9,204 bases of DNA from JBBRHF01 sp038223055. GTDB taxonomy: Bacteria; Actinomycetota; Actinomycetes; JACCUZ01. Position numbers and translations under genes: made by a program. Below, piece by piece: positions 1-7,079 of the stretch (within the stretch, counting starts at the first letter, position 1; each line of letters begins with the position of its first letter). The stretch lies in the NCBI GenBank assembly GCA_038223055.1, contig JBBRHF010000172.1, positions 1 to 9,204 of the forward strand. The letters are read 5' to 3'. The notes under the pieces are model-generated. The model was not told the origin of the DNA, made no database searches, and saw only the letters and a list, made by a program, of their open reading frames with translations.

Positions 1-705
1 CCCGGCGAGGTAGAGAAGCGGCAGGAAGTGATCGGGAGTCGGCACTGCCTGGCGGAAGTCGGCGTGCCGGTCGAGGCTTGCGACGTCGCTGGGCTGGTCG
101 AGCATGAGCTCCCTGGCCCGGTCGTCGAATCGGTGCGCCCAGTCGTAGCCGGCGTCGGGCATCGACCGATTGGCCCCGCTCAAGTTGTGCACGATGTTGC
201 CGCTGCCGATGATCAAAACCCCGCTGTCCCGAAGCGGTGCGAGCCGGGCGCCGAGCTCGAGGTGGTAGTCGAAGGGCTTGTCGGCGTTGATCGAGAGCTG
301 TACGACGGGAATGTCGGCCGCGGGGAACGCATGCACGAGCACCGACCAGGTGCCGTGGTCGATGCCCCAGCTGTCGAGGTCGTAGCCGACCCAGTGCGGC
401 TTCACCACATCGGACACCTCGTCGGCCAGCTCAGGCAGGCCGGGCGCGGGATAGTCGACGTCGAACAGTTTCTGCGGGAAGCCGAAGAAGTCGTGGATGG
501 TGCGCGGTCTCGGCATCGCGGTGACGGCAGTGGCATTGATGTACCAGTGCGCGGAGACGACCAGGATCGCGCGTGGCGTGGGAACCGCCGCGCCGAACGC
601 CCGCCACGCCTCGGTGTAGCGGTTGGTCTCGATCGTGTTCATCGGGTTGCCGTGGCCGATGAATGCGGCCGGCATCGGCGTTGTCAGGCCCTGGTCACTC
701 ACCAT
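1..705 (-). CDS. ygiD: 4,5-DOPA dioxygenase extradiol-like protein (LigB/class III family), 3' end outside window
   Basis: Partial gene; 235 codons are present and no stop is reached at the left edge. Members of this family open catechol rings with a single metal ion; E. coli YgiD cleaves L-DOPA at the 4,5 position. The translation reads like YgiD throughout. It has FIGHGNPM near the N-terminus (His18), VVSAHW (His53), GIDHGTW (His117), SGNIVHNL (His173) and TPDHFLPLLY (His226). His18, His53, His173 and His226 match the four metal-site histidines of YgiD, and His117 is the conserved His of the active-site DHG motif. Roughly 25-30 C-terminal residues are missing compared with the 260-270 residue family length. 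The start is the ATG at 703-705, preceded by a GGAAGGG Shine-Dalgarno. It diverges from the PIG-L gene across only 61 bp. The natural substrate here is unknown; a catechol or DOPA-like compound is an inference from family. Confidence 0.9.
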   Translation of the reverse strand, partial: MVSDQGLTTPMPAAFIGHGNPMNTIETNRYTEAWRAFGAAVPTPRAILVVSAHWYINATAVTAMPRPRTIHDFFGFPQKLFDVDYPAPGLPELADEVSDVVKPHWVGYDLDSWGIDHGTWSVLVHAFPAADIPVVQLSINADKPFDYHLELGARLAPLRDSGVLIIGSGNIVHNLSGANRSMPDAGYDWAHRFDDRARELMLDQPSDVASLDRHADFRQAVPTPDHFLPLLYLAG

Positions 706-712
706 TCTTTGT

Positions 713-719
713 CCCTTCC
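713..719 (-). promoter_or_regulatory. Shine-Dalgarno of ygiD
   Basis: Read on the minus strand this is GGAAGGG ending 7 nt before the ATG at 703-705. It supports that ATG over the in-frame ATGs further in (residues 11 and 22). Confidence 0.6.
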
Positions 720-753
720 ACGCCACCAGCCAACCACGGGCCCGGACCGGGAC

Positions 754-759
754 TAGAGT
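754..759 (+). promoter_or_regulatory. Possible leaderless -10 element (TAGAGT) for the PIG-L gene
   Basis: TAGAGT fits the actinobacterial TANNNT -10 consensus and ends 7 nt before the ATG at 767, the spacing at which transcription would begin on the start codon. No Shine-Dalgarno is present before this ATG. The element sits inside a dyad, GGACT-AG-AGTCC (750-761). No convincing -35 is seen. Confidence 0.4.
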
Positions 760-766
760 CCGGCGC

Positions 767-1305
767 ATGGCCGGTGACAACCCGCTCGGGACGATCCTGG
801 GTGTGTGGGCGCATCCCGACGACGAGACCTACCTCTGCGGCGGGCTGATGGCCCGCGCGGTCCGCGCCGGCGACCGCGTCGTCTGCGTCACGGCGACCCG
901 AGGGGAACTCGGCTCGCCGGACGAGGAGCGCTGGCCGAGCGGCCCCGAGCTTGCCGCCGTACGCACTGCCGAGATGGAGACCGCCCTGGCCTACCTCGGG
1001 GTCACCGAGCACCACTGGCTGGACTACCCCGACGGCGGCTGCGGCGACGTGGACCAGAACGACGCACTGAGTGGTTGGCGCGGTTCCGGCCGCCGATGGA
1101 CGAGCTCAACGTATTCATGGGCGCCGAGCCGCCGTGCACGTCCGTCGACGAACTCAGCGTCCACCTCGAGCTGACCGGCGACCTGCTCGCGGCCAAACTG
1201 GGCGCCATCCGGTCGATGACCAGCCAGGTCGAGCCACTCGTTCAGGCACTCGGCGAGGAGTTCTTCCGCGAGGGAATGGCCGAGGAGTCCTTCCGGGCAC
1301 CCTGA
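767..1305 (+). pseudogene. PIG-L family (LmbE/MshB-like) deacetylase, internally deleted and frameshifted
   Basis: PIG-L enzymes are zinc-dependent de-N-acetylases, as in mycothiol synthesis (MshB) and detoxification (Mca). The N-terminal part, from ATG 767, is clean: MAGDNPLGTILGVWAHPDDE, with the AHPDDE zinc motif at residues 15-20, followed by VTATRGELG and LDYPDGGCGDVDQNDA. At about 1061-1069 the reading jumps frame: the family's C-terminal part, TEWLARFRPPMDELNVFMGAE onward through LVQALGEEFFREGM, continues in the frame ending at TGA 1303-1305. If the original frame is kept, translation runs into unrelated residues and stops at 1174. The central portion (about 100 residues by comparison with the usual 250-280) is absent, including the HPDH-type segment that gives the third zinc ligand. 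The product would be inactive. The identity is firm to family; the exact substrate is unknown. An assembly collapse is the alternative explanation. Confidence 0.85.
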
Positions 1306-1351
1306 CCAGCTGGGCATGGACATGGGCGCCAGCCGGGGTGACGATGTGGCC

Positions 1352-1779
1352 ATGAGCCAGGGCGAGGCGGGATCCGTCGGGCGTCACGATGTGACGCGTC
1401 GAGCGGTGTTGATCGGCGCGACGGCGGCATCGGCGGCTATCGCCGAGGGCCTAGTGGTGGACCATCCTCGCCACATGTCGAGCACCCAGCAGCACAGCGC
1501 GGCGTAAGGCGTGTTTGGCCTCTCGCCGCCGCAGCAGCGTGTCTGCTGCTGGCCGTCGCAATCATGTGGCTCTATCCGCATCTCGTCGCGGCGGGCGCCG
1601 GGGCCCCAGTCCTCCGGACGGCTTCAGCCGTGGGCCTGCTCGCCGCCGTCGGCAGGCCCGTCTTCGTGGTCTCGGCGATCGTCCGTCTCCTGGCGCAGCA
1701 ATCGACCGGCCGGGGCACGGCTCCGGTGAGCCTGTCACGCGGAGCCGGCAACCACGCTTACTGTTGTCACCATGAATGA
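1352..1779 (+). pseudogene. Possible decayed small membrane protein between PIG-L and orn
   Basis: The 466 bases between the deacetylase remnant and orn hold no clear gene. Two stretches look coding. From ATG 1352 (further in-frame ATGs lie upstream at 1316 and 1322) a frame gives TRRAVLIGATAASAAIAEGL, one hydrophobic segment, ending at TAA 1505-1507. From about 1501 another frame, whose only ATG is at 1564, gives two hydrophobic segments (WPLAAAAACLLLAVAIMW and VGLLAAVGRPVFVVSAIV) with G/C-rich third positions. It ends at TGA 1777-1779, inside the first codons of orn. Joining the two by one base shift near 1500-1507 would make a protein with about three membrane spans. Neither part has a Shine-Dalgarno and I recognise no family. 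It may equally be two chance open frames; the TRR followed by a hydrophobic run resembles a Tat signal but is not a full match. Confidence 0.25.
1759..1764 (+). promoter_or_regulatory. Probable leaderless -10 element (TACTGT) for orn
   Basis: TACTGT matches TANNNT and ends 7 nt before the orn ATG at 1772, so the transcript would start at or next to the start codon. The absence of a Shine-Dalgarno upstream agrees with a leaderless mRNA, which is common in actinobacteria. No clear -35 is visible. Confidence 0.5.
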
Positions 1780-2389
1780 CCGCATCGTGTGGATCGACTG
1801 CGAGATGACCGGACTCGACCTCAGGCGCGACGCGCTCGTCGAGGTCGCCGCACTCGTGACCGACTCCGACCTCGCCGTCCTCGATGACGGGGTGGACGTC
1901 ATCATCCGGCCGCCCGACGAGTCGCTCGAGCAGATGGTCGACGTCGTGCGCACGATGCACACGACGTCGGGCCTGCTCGACGCCCTCGCCGGTGGGACCT
2001 CCCTCGCCGACGCCGAGGCGACGGTGCTTGCCTACGTGCGCGACCACGTGCCCAACGCCCGCAAGGCTCCCCTGGCCGGCAACTCCGTGTCGGTGGACCG
2101 GGCCTACCTCGCCCGCGACATGCCGTCGCTCGATGACCATCTGCACTACCGGATCATCGACGTCTCCTCGATCAAGGAGCTGACCCGGCGCTGGTATCCC
2201 CGGGTCTACTTCAACTCCCCGACCAAGAGCGGGGGGCATCGCGCCCTGGCCGACATCCGGGAGAGCATCGAGGAGCTGAAGTTTTATCGTGCGGCGGTGT
2301 TCGTGCCCCAACCCGGGCCGGACTCGGCCACGGCCAAGGAGCTGGCCGCCGGCTTCACCCTGCCCGCCGCGGATGCCTCTTTGCCCTGA
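1772..2389 (+). CDS. orn: Oligoribonuclease (DEDDh 3'-5' exoribonuclease)
   Basis: Degrades 2-5 nt RNA oligonucleotides (and pGpG from cyclic-di-GMP breakdown) to mononucleotides in the cytoplasm, the last step of mRNA decay. The 205-residue length suits the family. All catalytic motifs are present: motif I WIDCEMTGLD (Asp9, Glu11), motif II GNSVSVDRAYLARDMP (Asp109), and motif III SGGHRALADIRESIEEL (His156, Asp161). The typical Orn strings IIDVSSIKELTRRWYPR and FYR are also present. The start ATG 1772 is set by the motif I spacing and by the -10 element 7 nt upstream. tRNA-His follows 48 bp downstream on the same strand, an arrangement seen in other actinobacteria. Nothing in the gene looks damaged, in contrast to its neighbours. 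Confidence 0.97.
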   Translation: MNDRIVWIDCEMTGLDLRRDALVEVAALVTDSDLAVLDDGVDVIIRPPDESLEQMVDVVRTMHTTSGLLDALAGGTSLADAEATVLAYVRDHVPNARKAPLAGNSVSVDRAYLARDMPSLDDHLHYRIIDVSSIKELTRRWYPRVYFNSPTKSGGHRALADIRESIEELKFYRAAVFVPQPGPDSATAKELAAGFTLPAADASLP

Positions 2390-2437
2390 TCGACGGGCCG
2401 GTATGCTGTGGTGCGCCGCGACCCCGTCGCGGCACAC

Positions 2438-2514
2438 GGTGGGTGTAGCTCAGCTGGTAGAGCACCTGGTTGTGGTCCAGGTGGCCGCGGGTTCAAGTCC
2501 CGTCACTCACCCCA
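2438..2514 (+). tRNA. tRNA-His (anticodon GTG)
   Basis: A full cloverleaf can be drawn. The acceptor stem is GTGGGTG (2439-2445) with CACTCAC (2504-2510). The D-arm is GCTC...GAGC. The anticodon stem is CCTGG/CCAGG around the loop TTGTGGT, with anticodon GTG at 2472-2474. The T-arm is GCGGG/CCCGT with loop TTCAAGT (2487-2503). The histidine identity element is visible: an extra G at -1 (2438) opposite C73 (2511). CCA is encoded (2512-2514). The T-arm and 3' end recur in degenerate form at 7080-7124. Confidence 0.96.
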
Positions 2515-2531
2515 TGAAAGGCCCAGGTCAG
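2486..2531 (+). repeat. Direct repeat copy 1: tRNA-His T-arm, 3' end and following bases (possible att site)
   Basis: Covers the T-arm, acceptor 3' strand, CCA and 17 bases beyond. It matches 7080-7124 at about 37 of 46 aligned positions with one gap (counted by eye). The best blocks are CGCGGGTTC, then two mismatches, then GTCCCGTCAC, followed later by GAAAG and CAGGTCAG. Tyrosine integrases of island-type elements commonly recombine at tRNA 3' ends, leaving an intact tRNA at one edge and a 3' fragment at the other. Confidence 0.4.
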
Positions 2532-2537
2532 GGCCTT
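2518..2537 (+). terminator. Hairpin immediately after tRNA-His, probable terminator
   Basis: Perfect 7-bp inverted repeat AAGGCCC (2518-2524) and GGGCCTT (2531-2537) around a 6-nt loop, starting 4 nt after the tRNA. Only two T follow in the arm and no T-run follows, but U-poor terminators are usual in high-GC actinobacteria. Confidence 0.7.
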
Positions 2538-2543
2538 GATCGG

Positions 2544-2579
2544 CTCCTCGGCCCCTCACGTATGCAGGGGGTCGAGGAG
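2544..2579 (+). terminator. Second hairpin downstream of tRNA-His, possible backup terminator
   Basis: CTCCTCG (2544-2550) pairs with CGAGGAG (2573-2579); inside it CCCCT (2552-2556) pairs with AGGGG (2566-2570), with a small internal loop and a 9-nt apical loop. There is no T-run. From here to the Fic start at 2831, about 250 bases, I see no gene, no convincing promoter and no other structure. Confidence 0.45.
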
Positions 2580-2818
2580 GGGTTGAATCGGTCACCATCC
2601 CCGAATGTCCGCTGGGACGGACAATCTGCCTTCCTCACTCAGGCGCTTCCCCTCGTGCGGGGCCATAGACCCACAAGAAGTCCTCGCGACGCTGGACAGA
2701 ATGTTGCTCTAAGGTGTTCGCGGGCATCGGGCCGAGCTCAAAGCCGCACAATGTCCGAGACCGTGTCCCGAGTTGACCGGGTGCGACGGTGACCCTGGCC
2801 TGCGATGGGCGGGCCCGG

Positions 2819-2825
2819 AAGGAGG
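2819..2825 (+). promoter_or_regulatory. Strong Shine-Dalgarno (AAGGAGG) of the Fic pseudogene
   Basis: AAGGAGG ends 5 nt before the ATG at 2831, fixing that start. It is the best ribosome binding site in the window, although the gene behind it is broken. Confidence 0.75.
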
Positions 2826-2830
2826 GGCAC

Positions 2831-4325
2831 ATGGTCGCGACCAGCAACACACCCAGGCCGCCCTTCGAGGCGATTGAGTTCAGCGATGAAGGCAACCGGC
2901 GTGTCCTGTCAGCCGCAGCCAAGAGGGGGCAGCTGACTCGGTTGGCGGCGGGCATCTATACCTCGATTGCCGACCGGGACCCGGCCACAATTGCTCGCCG
3001 CCACCTGTGGCGAATCGTCGCTCATGAGATGCCTGCTGCAGTCATCGCGGACCGGTCCCCGGACGGGTGGCATGCCAGAGGACGGACGTCTGTACGTCGT
3101 GTCGCGACGTACGCGGCCACTGACCCTGCCGGGTGTCGAGGTCGTGCCACGATCCGGTCCGGGTGCCCAGCCGGGCGACATGTCGCTCCCCGATGGTCTG
3201 CATCTGTCCAGGGGAGGCCCGCGCCTTGCTGGACAATCTCGCGCGCAGCCGTCAGGACGGCACCGGTCGGTCTCGCACGCTGAGCCGGGAGGATGTGGAA
3301 ACGTGGCTGGACTCGCTGTGCGCCGCTCGCGGACCCGAAGGGCTAAATCGGTTGCGCGATCAGGCCAGAGCCCTCTCTCCGGCGCTGGGGCGGCGAACCG
3401 AACTTGGTGTCCTCGATCGACTCATCAGCGAAGCATTGAACACGCGCCACGACATCCGGCTCACGTCCGGGGCGCTCGCGACTCGGGCTGCGGGGGCGCC
3501 GGTGGACCAACGTCGGGTCGAGTCGTTCGCCCGGCTGGCGGATGTGTTGGTGAACCTGTCGCCCGGCGTCGTTCCTGCGCTGCCCATCGACGAGTCGCGG
3601 CGCGCGCTACTGCCGTTCTACGAGGCATACTTCTCGAACTTCATCGAAGGAACCGAGTTCACCCTTGACGAGGCAGCGGAGATCCTCTTCGAGGAACGCG
3701 TTCCGGCGGAGCGGCCCCAAGACGCCCACGACGTTCTCGGCACCTATCTCATCACGAACGACCTGGCAGCTATGCGGACCGTGCCCAGGTCCTCGCAAGA
3801 ACTTCTCGACCTGTGCCGCGAACGGCACGCGATTCTGATGGCCGCTCGTCCAGACACACTGCCTGGCCGCTGGAAGGAGCGTCCCAACCGTGCAGGACAG
3901 ACCGAATTCGTCGATCCGAATCTTGTGGTGGGCACGTTGCGTGTTGGCTTCGATCGGGCGGCTGACCTGACCAGTCCGTTCGCGCGTGCGGTCTTCCTGA
4001 TGTTCCGTCAGTGAGGTGCACCCCTTCGCCGATGGAAATGGCCGGATCGCGCGACTCATGATGAATTCGGAGTTGGTGGCGTCAGGGGAGGTCCGCATCA
4101 TCATCCCCACCGTCTACCGGTTGAACTACCTCAGCGCTCTCAAGAGCGCCACTCACACCGGCAATGACGCCGCCCTCGTCGCCGTCCTGGCCTACGCCCG
4201 ACGATGGACCTCCCGGGTCAACTTTGCCAGCCGCCCGGAAGCGGAGAGGGACATGGCGAGGACGAATGCGCTGGCGCGACGCCTGGGACGCTGAGGAGGC
4301 AGGCGTTCGGCTCACGCTTCCCTGA
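2831..4325 (+). pseudogene. Fic-domain AMP-transferase with AbiEi-like N-terminal domain, four frameshifts
   Basis: Fic proteins transfer AMP from ATP to hydroxyl side chains of targets. Reading across frames rebuilds a protein of about 495 residues. The N-terminus FEAIEFSDEGNRRVLSAAA with LTRLAAGIYTS resembles the AbiEi antitoxin winged helix. A linker domain follows (GGMPEDGRLYVV, LLDNLARS). Then comes the Fic part: FYEAYFSNFIEGTEF, whose SNFIEG (3634-3651) fits the inhibitory (S/T)xxxE(G/N) helix; TEFVDPNLVVGTLR; and the complete active-site loop HPFADGNGRIAR (from 4019). The frame changes near 3053-3060, 3207-3217, 4003-4007 and 4266-4278, ending in DAWDAEEAGVRLTLP and TGA 4323-4325. Each change is a net +1 (or -2). 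The longest uninterrupted piece ends at 4014, just before the catalytic loop, so no single frame encodes an active enzyme. There is no paired antitoxin nearby. Errors in homopolymers could explain the first two breaks (runs of C and G). Confidence 0.85.
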
Positions 4326-4388
4326 GGGCCACCGCGCCGTGGCGGGCGGACACGGGTCAGCCCGGGAATCCGTAGGCGGGCAGCCAGA

Positions 4389-6881
4389 TCAGTCGTCGTC
4401 GGTCGGGTTGGGCACCGCGCCCCAGAGGCTGTGGCGGGGTGCCGGCATCGTCGAGCGAGCGCCCTTGACGCTCTTCCAGATCGCCTGGTTGAAGGTCTGT
4501 TCGTTGATCGAGTCCTCCCTGTCAAGCTGTTGCGCGGCCGACACGGAGGCCATCGGGGCGTCCACCCCGTTGGTGTTGTCGCCGGCCTCGCTCGGCCGCA
4601 CCGCGGCGTAAGCGCCCGCGTCGGCCCGGCGCCTGAACGGGGCGAGCATCGGGGTGGCATAGGTGTCGAACTGGGTCAGCGGGGCGATGCCGACAATGTT
4701 CTCGATCGTCCGCAGCATCGAGGCGGTCGAGTAGAACGTCGAGTCAACCTTCCCGTGCTGAGTGTAGGGGCTGATCACCTGCGAGATGGTGCGGTGGGCA
4801 TCGACGTGGTCCGGGCCGTTCTGAGCGTCGTCCTCGGTGACGAAGATGGCCGTGTCCTTCCAGTACGGCGAGTGCGAAACAGCGTCGACGAGGCGCCCGA
4901 GAGCAAGGTCGTTGTCCGCGACGTACGCCCGGGGTGTCGGCATCTTCGGCCTGGTGCCCGCGGTGTGGTCGTTGGGAAGCCGGACGAACTGCACGGCCGG
5001 CAGGTTGCCGTCGGTGACGAACTGGTCGAACTCTCGCTGCCACTCGGTCAGGCGGGGCGTGCCGCATCCCGCGCGGCGGGGTGCGAACGTGTCCGGGTTG
5101 TTGGGGCAGGCCAGGTCGTAGCCGAGGAAGGCGTGGTCGGTGTGTGCGTCGAGAACGGCGTCCGTGGCGACCATCTGCTTGTCGGGCCCCGGGTTGACAT
5201 AGAAGCCGTAGTTGCGGAACGAGATGCCGGCGGTCGCGAGGCGATGCCAGATGTAGCCGCTGGTCACATCCTTGTTCGGGACGATGGCCGAGTCCTTGCT
5301 CTCCGAGGGGTACGGCGCGTTGCGGCCGGAGTAGTTCGCCGGCCACAGCGCCTCCGTGTAGGGATTGGAGTTGGCGGCGACCGACCAGTTCCAGCCCTGG
5401 GCGCTGATCTCGGCGTTGGCGTAAAAGTTGTCCAGGGTGACAAACCGGCGCTGCAACTCCCGCTAGTTGGGGGCGGACTCCTCGCCGAACAGGTTCAGGC
5501 TGGCGTCTCCGTCGCCCTTGCCCAGCGAGCCGAACACCTGGTCGTAGGTGCGATTCTCCTGCACCACATAGATGACGTGCTTGATCGCAGGCCGGCCTCG
5601 GTGACGGGCTCGGGGCCGGTCGAAGCCGTCGTTCGAGGCCACCTGCCTGGTGTAGGTCTTCAGTGTCCCGCGGTCCAGGGGAAGTGGCACCGTCGACAGG
5701 CTTCCCGCCATCATCGAGCCGACGTACTGATCCGGGCTCGTCGGTGTCGTCGCCGTAGGGTCCGGGTGACCAGGCCCGTTGTTCGGACCGGCACCCAGGC
5801 CCTTCGCGTTCGCGACGAACAGACGGTCGCCCGTCGCCACGACGCCCGTGGGATACCACCCGGTCGGCACCGACCCGCTGACCTGCCCAGCTGCGACGTC
5901 CACCACCGCCACAGCGTTGTTCCCGGAGTTGGTCACATAGAGCGTGCGCCGGTCCGGCGACAGCGCCAGACCGACCGGGTTGCTGCCGACCTCCGCCCGC
6001 TCGTAGGGCGCCAGGTCGATCCTCGCCGCGACCGTGTTGGTGGCGGTGTCGAGCACGGTGACGGTGTCGCTGTCCCCGTCGGCGACGTAGAGCCGTGCGG
6101 CCTCCGGGTCGAGCAGGACCGCGTTCGGGTGGGTGCCGACGGTCACGGTCGCGGTCACCCTCGGTGCGGCAGCGGTGAGGTCGAGAACGGAGACGGTGTC
6201 CGCCCCCTGGTTGGAGACGTAGGCGGTCTTCCCGTCCGGGCCGACCGCCACGCCGTACGGCGCGTGCCCCACGGCCACCGACTGCACCGCGCCGGTCGCG
6301 AGGTCGATCACGCTGGCCGCGTCGGCGAGGTGGTCGGCGACCACCAGACGAGTCCCGTCGGCGAGCGCCTCGAGCCCCGCCGGGAACATGTTCACCTTGG
6401 CCCCAGCCGGGTTCTTCCGCGGCAGCGCGATGGGAGTGGTCTCGGTCAGCAGGCCGCCTGCGACGTCGTAGACGTGGATCTGCTCGCTGCCGCCACCGCT
6501 GGCGTAAACGCGCCGGCCGTCGGCGCTGAACGCGAGGCCCACGAACAGCGCCGCCGGCCGGTCGTAGGGCAGGGTCTGGGTGACCACGGACGTCCTCGGG
6601 TCCACCACCTGCAGCGACTGAGTGCCCTGGCCGCCGTTGCTCACCAGGAGCATGTCGCCGGCCGGTGACAGCCGCGCGGACAGCGGCAGGTCTCCCAAGG
6701 TGGTCTGCACCCCGGCCGGCTGCACCCGGTAGCCCGCCGGGGTGACCGCAGTCCCGTCACCCGCCGGGCCGGCGTGGCCGGTCACCCCCGCCGCGACTGC
6801 CGCCCCCGTGCCGAGCACGGACACGGCCAGCACGGCTGCGCCAGCCCGGCCGAGGGATCGTTGTCTGTGTGTGAACCTCAC
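4389..6881 (-). pseudogene. YncE-type beta-propeller/alkaline-phosphatase-superfamily phosphoesterase, interrupted by one amber codon
   Basis: Matches the bifunctional YncE/phosphoesterase architecture (YVTN propeller plus PF04185-like domain), about 830 codons. GTG start at 6879-6881 behind GGGAGG. Residues 1-31 look like a Sec signal (basic start, then AAVLAVSVLGTGAAVAA). Propeller repeats follow, e.g. TAYVSNQGADTVSVLDL (219-235), LYVADGDSDTVTVLDTATNTV (264-284) and LYVTNSGNNAVAVVD (314-328). The phosphoesterase domain starts with HVIYVVQENRTYDQVFG (435-451; Thr445 the likely nucleophile). Its remaining metal-site motifs are LPNDHT (about 636-641) and TEDDAQNGPDHVDAHRT (682-698). Codon 473 is TAG (5463-5465), in frame, between GEESAPN and RELQRRFVTLDNF, where relatives continue without a stop. 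Beyond it the frame stays open for 357 codons with all motifs kept. The truncated product would keep the propeller and the nucleophile but lose the other metal ligands. One C-to-T change from CAG (Gln) would explain it. The substrate is unknown. Confidence 0.88.
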
Positions 6882-6885
6882 TGCG

Positions 6886-6891
6886 CCTCCC
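6886..6891 (-). promoter_or_regulatory. Shine-Dalgarno of the phosphoesterase gene
   Basis: On the minus strand this reads GGGAGG, 4 nt before GTG (6879-6881). It selects this GTG as the start and fits the signal peptide length. Confidence 0.65.
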
Positions 6892-6935
6892 GCGGTCGTC
6901 GCCCAACGGGACCTGGCTCCGGGTGGACGATCCGG

Positions 6936-6941
6936 ACGCTA
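6936..6941 (-). promoter_or_regulatory. Possible -10 element (TAGCGT) of the phosphoesterase gene
   Basis: TAGCGT on the minus strand fits TANNNT and would give a leader of roughly 45-50 nt. TTGCTT and TTGTCT upstream are candidate -35 boxes, but their spacers (15 and 20 bp) are not ideal. Confidence 0.3.
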
Positions 6942-6971
6942 GGCAACGCACACGTGAAGCAAGACAACCCT

Positions 6972-6983
6972 GAGTGACCACTC
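6972..6983. promoter_or_regulatory. Operator-like dyad between the divergent phosphoesterase and rnj genes
   Basis: Perfect inverted repeat GAGTG-AC-CACTC; CCC and GGG flank it with one unpaired T, which could extend the arms. The related direct repeats GGGTGGACGAT (6921-6931) and GGGTGGACAAT (6984-6994) lie on either side. The position in a 246-bp divergent intergenic region suits a regulator site, but no regulator is identified. Confidence 0.3.
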
Positions 6984-7013
6984 GGGTGGACAATTCATGA
7001 ACAAACAGCCGCG

Positions 7014-7040
7014 TTGCCGTCCAAGCCCCGCGGCTACGAT
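7014..7040 (+). promoter_or_regulatory. rnj: Probable promoter of rnj
   Basis: -35 TTGCCG (7014-7019) and -10 TACGAT (7035-7040), with a 15-bp spacer that is somewhat short. Transcription from about 7047 would give an 80-nt leader containing the tRNA-like repeat. Confidence 0.4.
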
Positions 7041-7079
7041 GCTCACGTCCGGTCCACCAGCATCCGGGCCCAGCTCGAT

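Noticed and set aside
28..756. Long plus-strand open frame opposite ygiD
   Set aside because: It is the complement of a gene with all catalytic histidines; its translation has no recognisable motifs, as expected for a shadow frame in high-GC DNA.
2773..2801. TTGACC as a -35 box for the Fic gene
   Set aside because: No acceptable -10 lies 16-19 bp downstream.
3092..3112. 8-bp inverted repeat GTACGTCG / CGACGTAC with 5-nt loop
   Set aside because: It lies inside conserved Fic coding (LYVVSRRTRP) and is explained by codon choice; there is no terminator or recombination context.
4326..4388. Short inverted repeats between the convergent Fic and phosphoesterase genes (GCCCG/CGGGC, CCGTG/CACGG)
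   Set aside because: Five-base stems with long loops and no T-run; too weak to call a terminator in such GC-rich sequence.
4431..6668. 745-codon plus-strand open frame
   Set aside because: Antisense to the phosphoesterase. The opposite strand has signal peptide, propeller repeats and metal motifs; this frame is Val/Gly/Arg-rich without domains.
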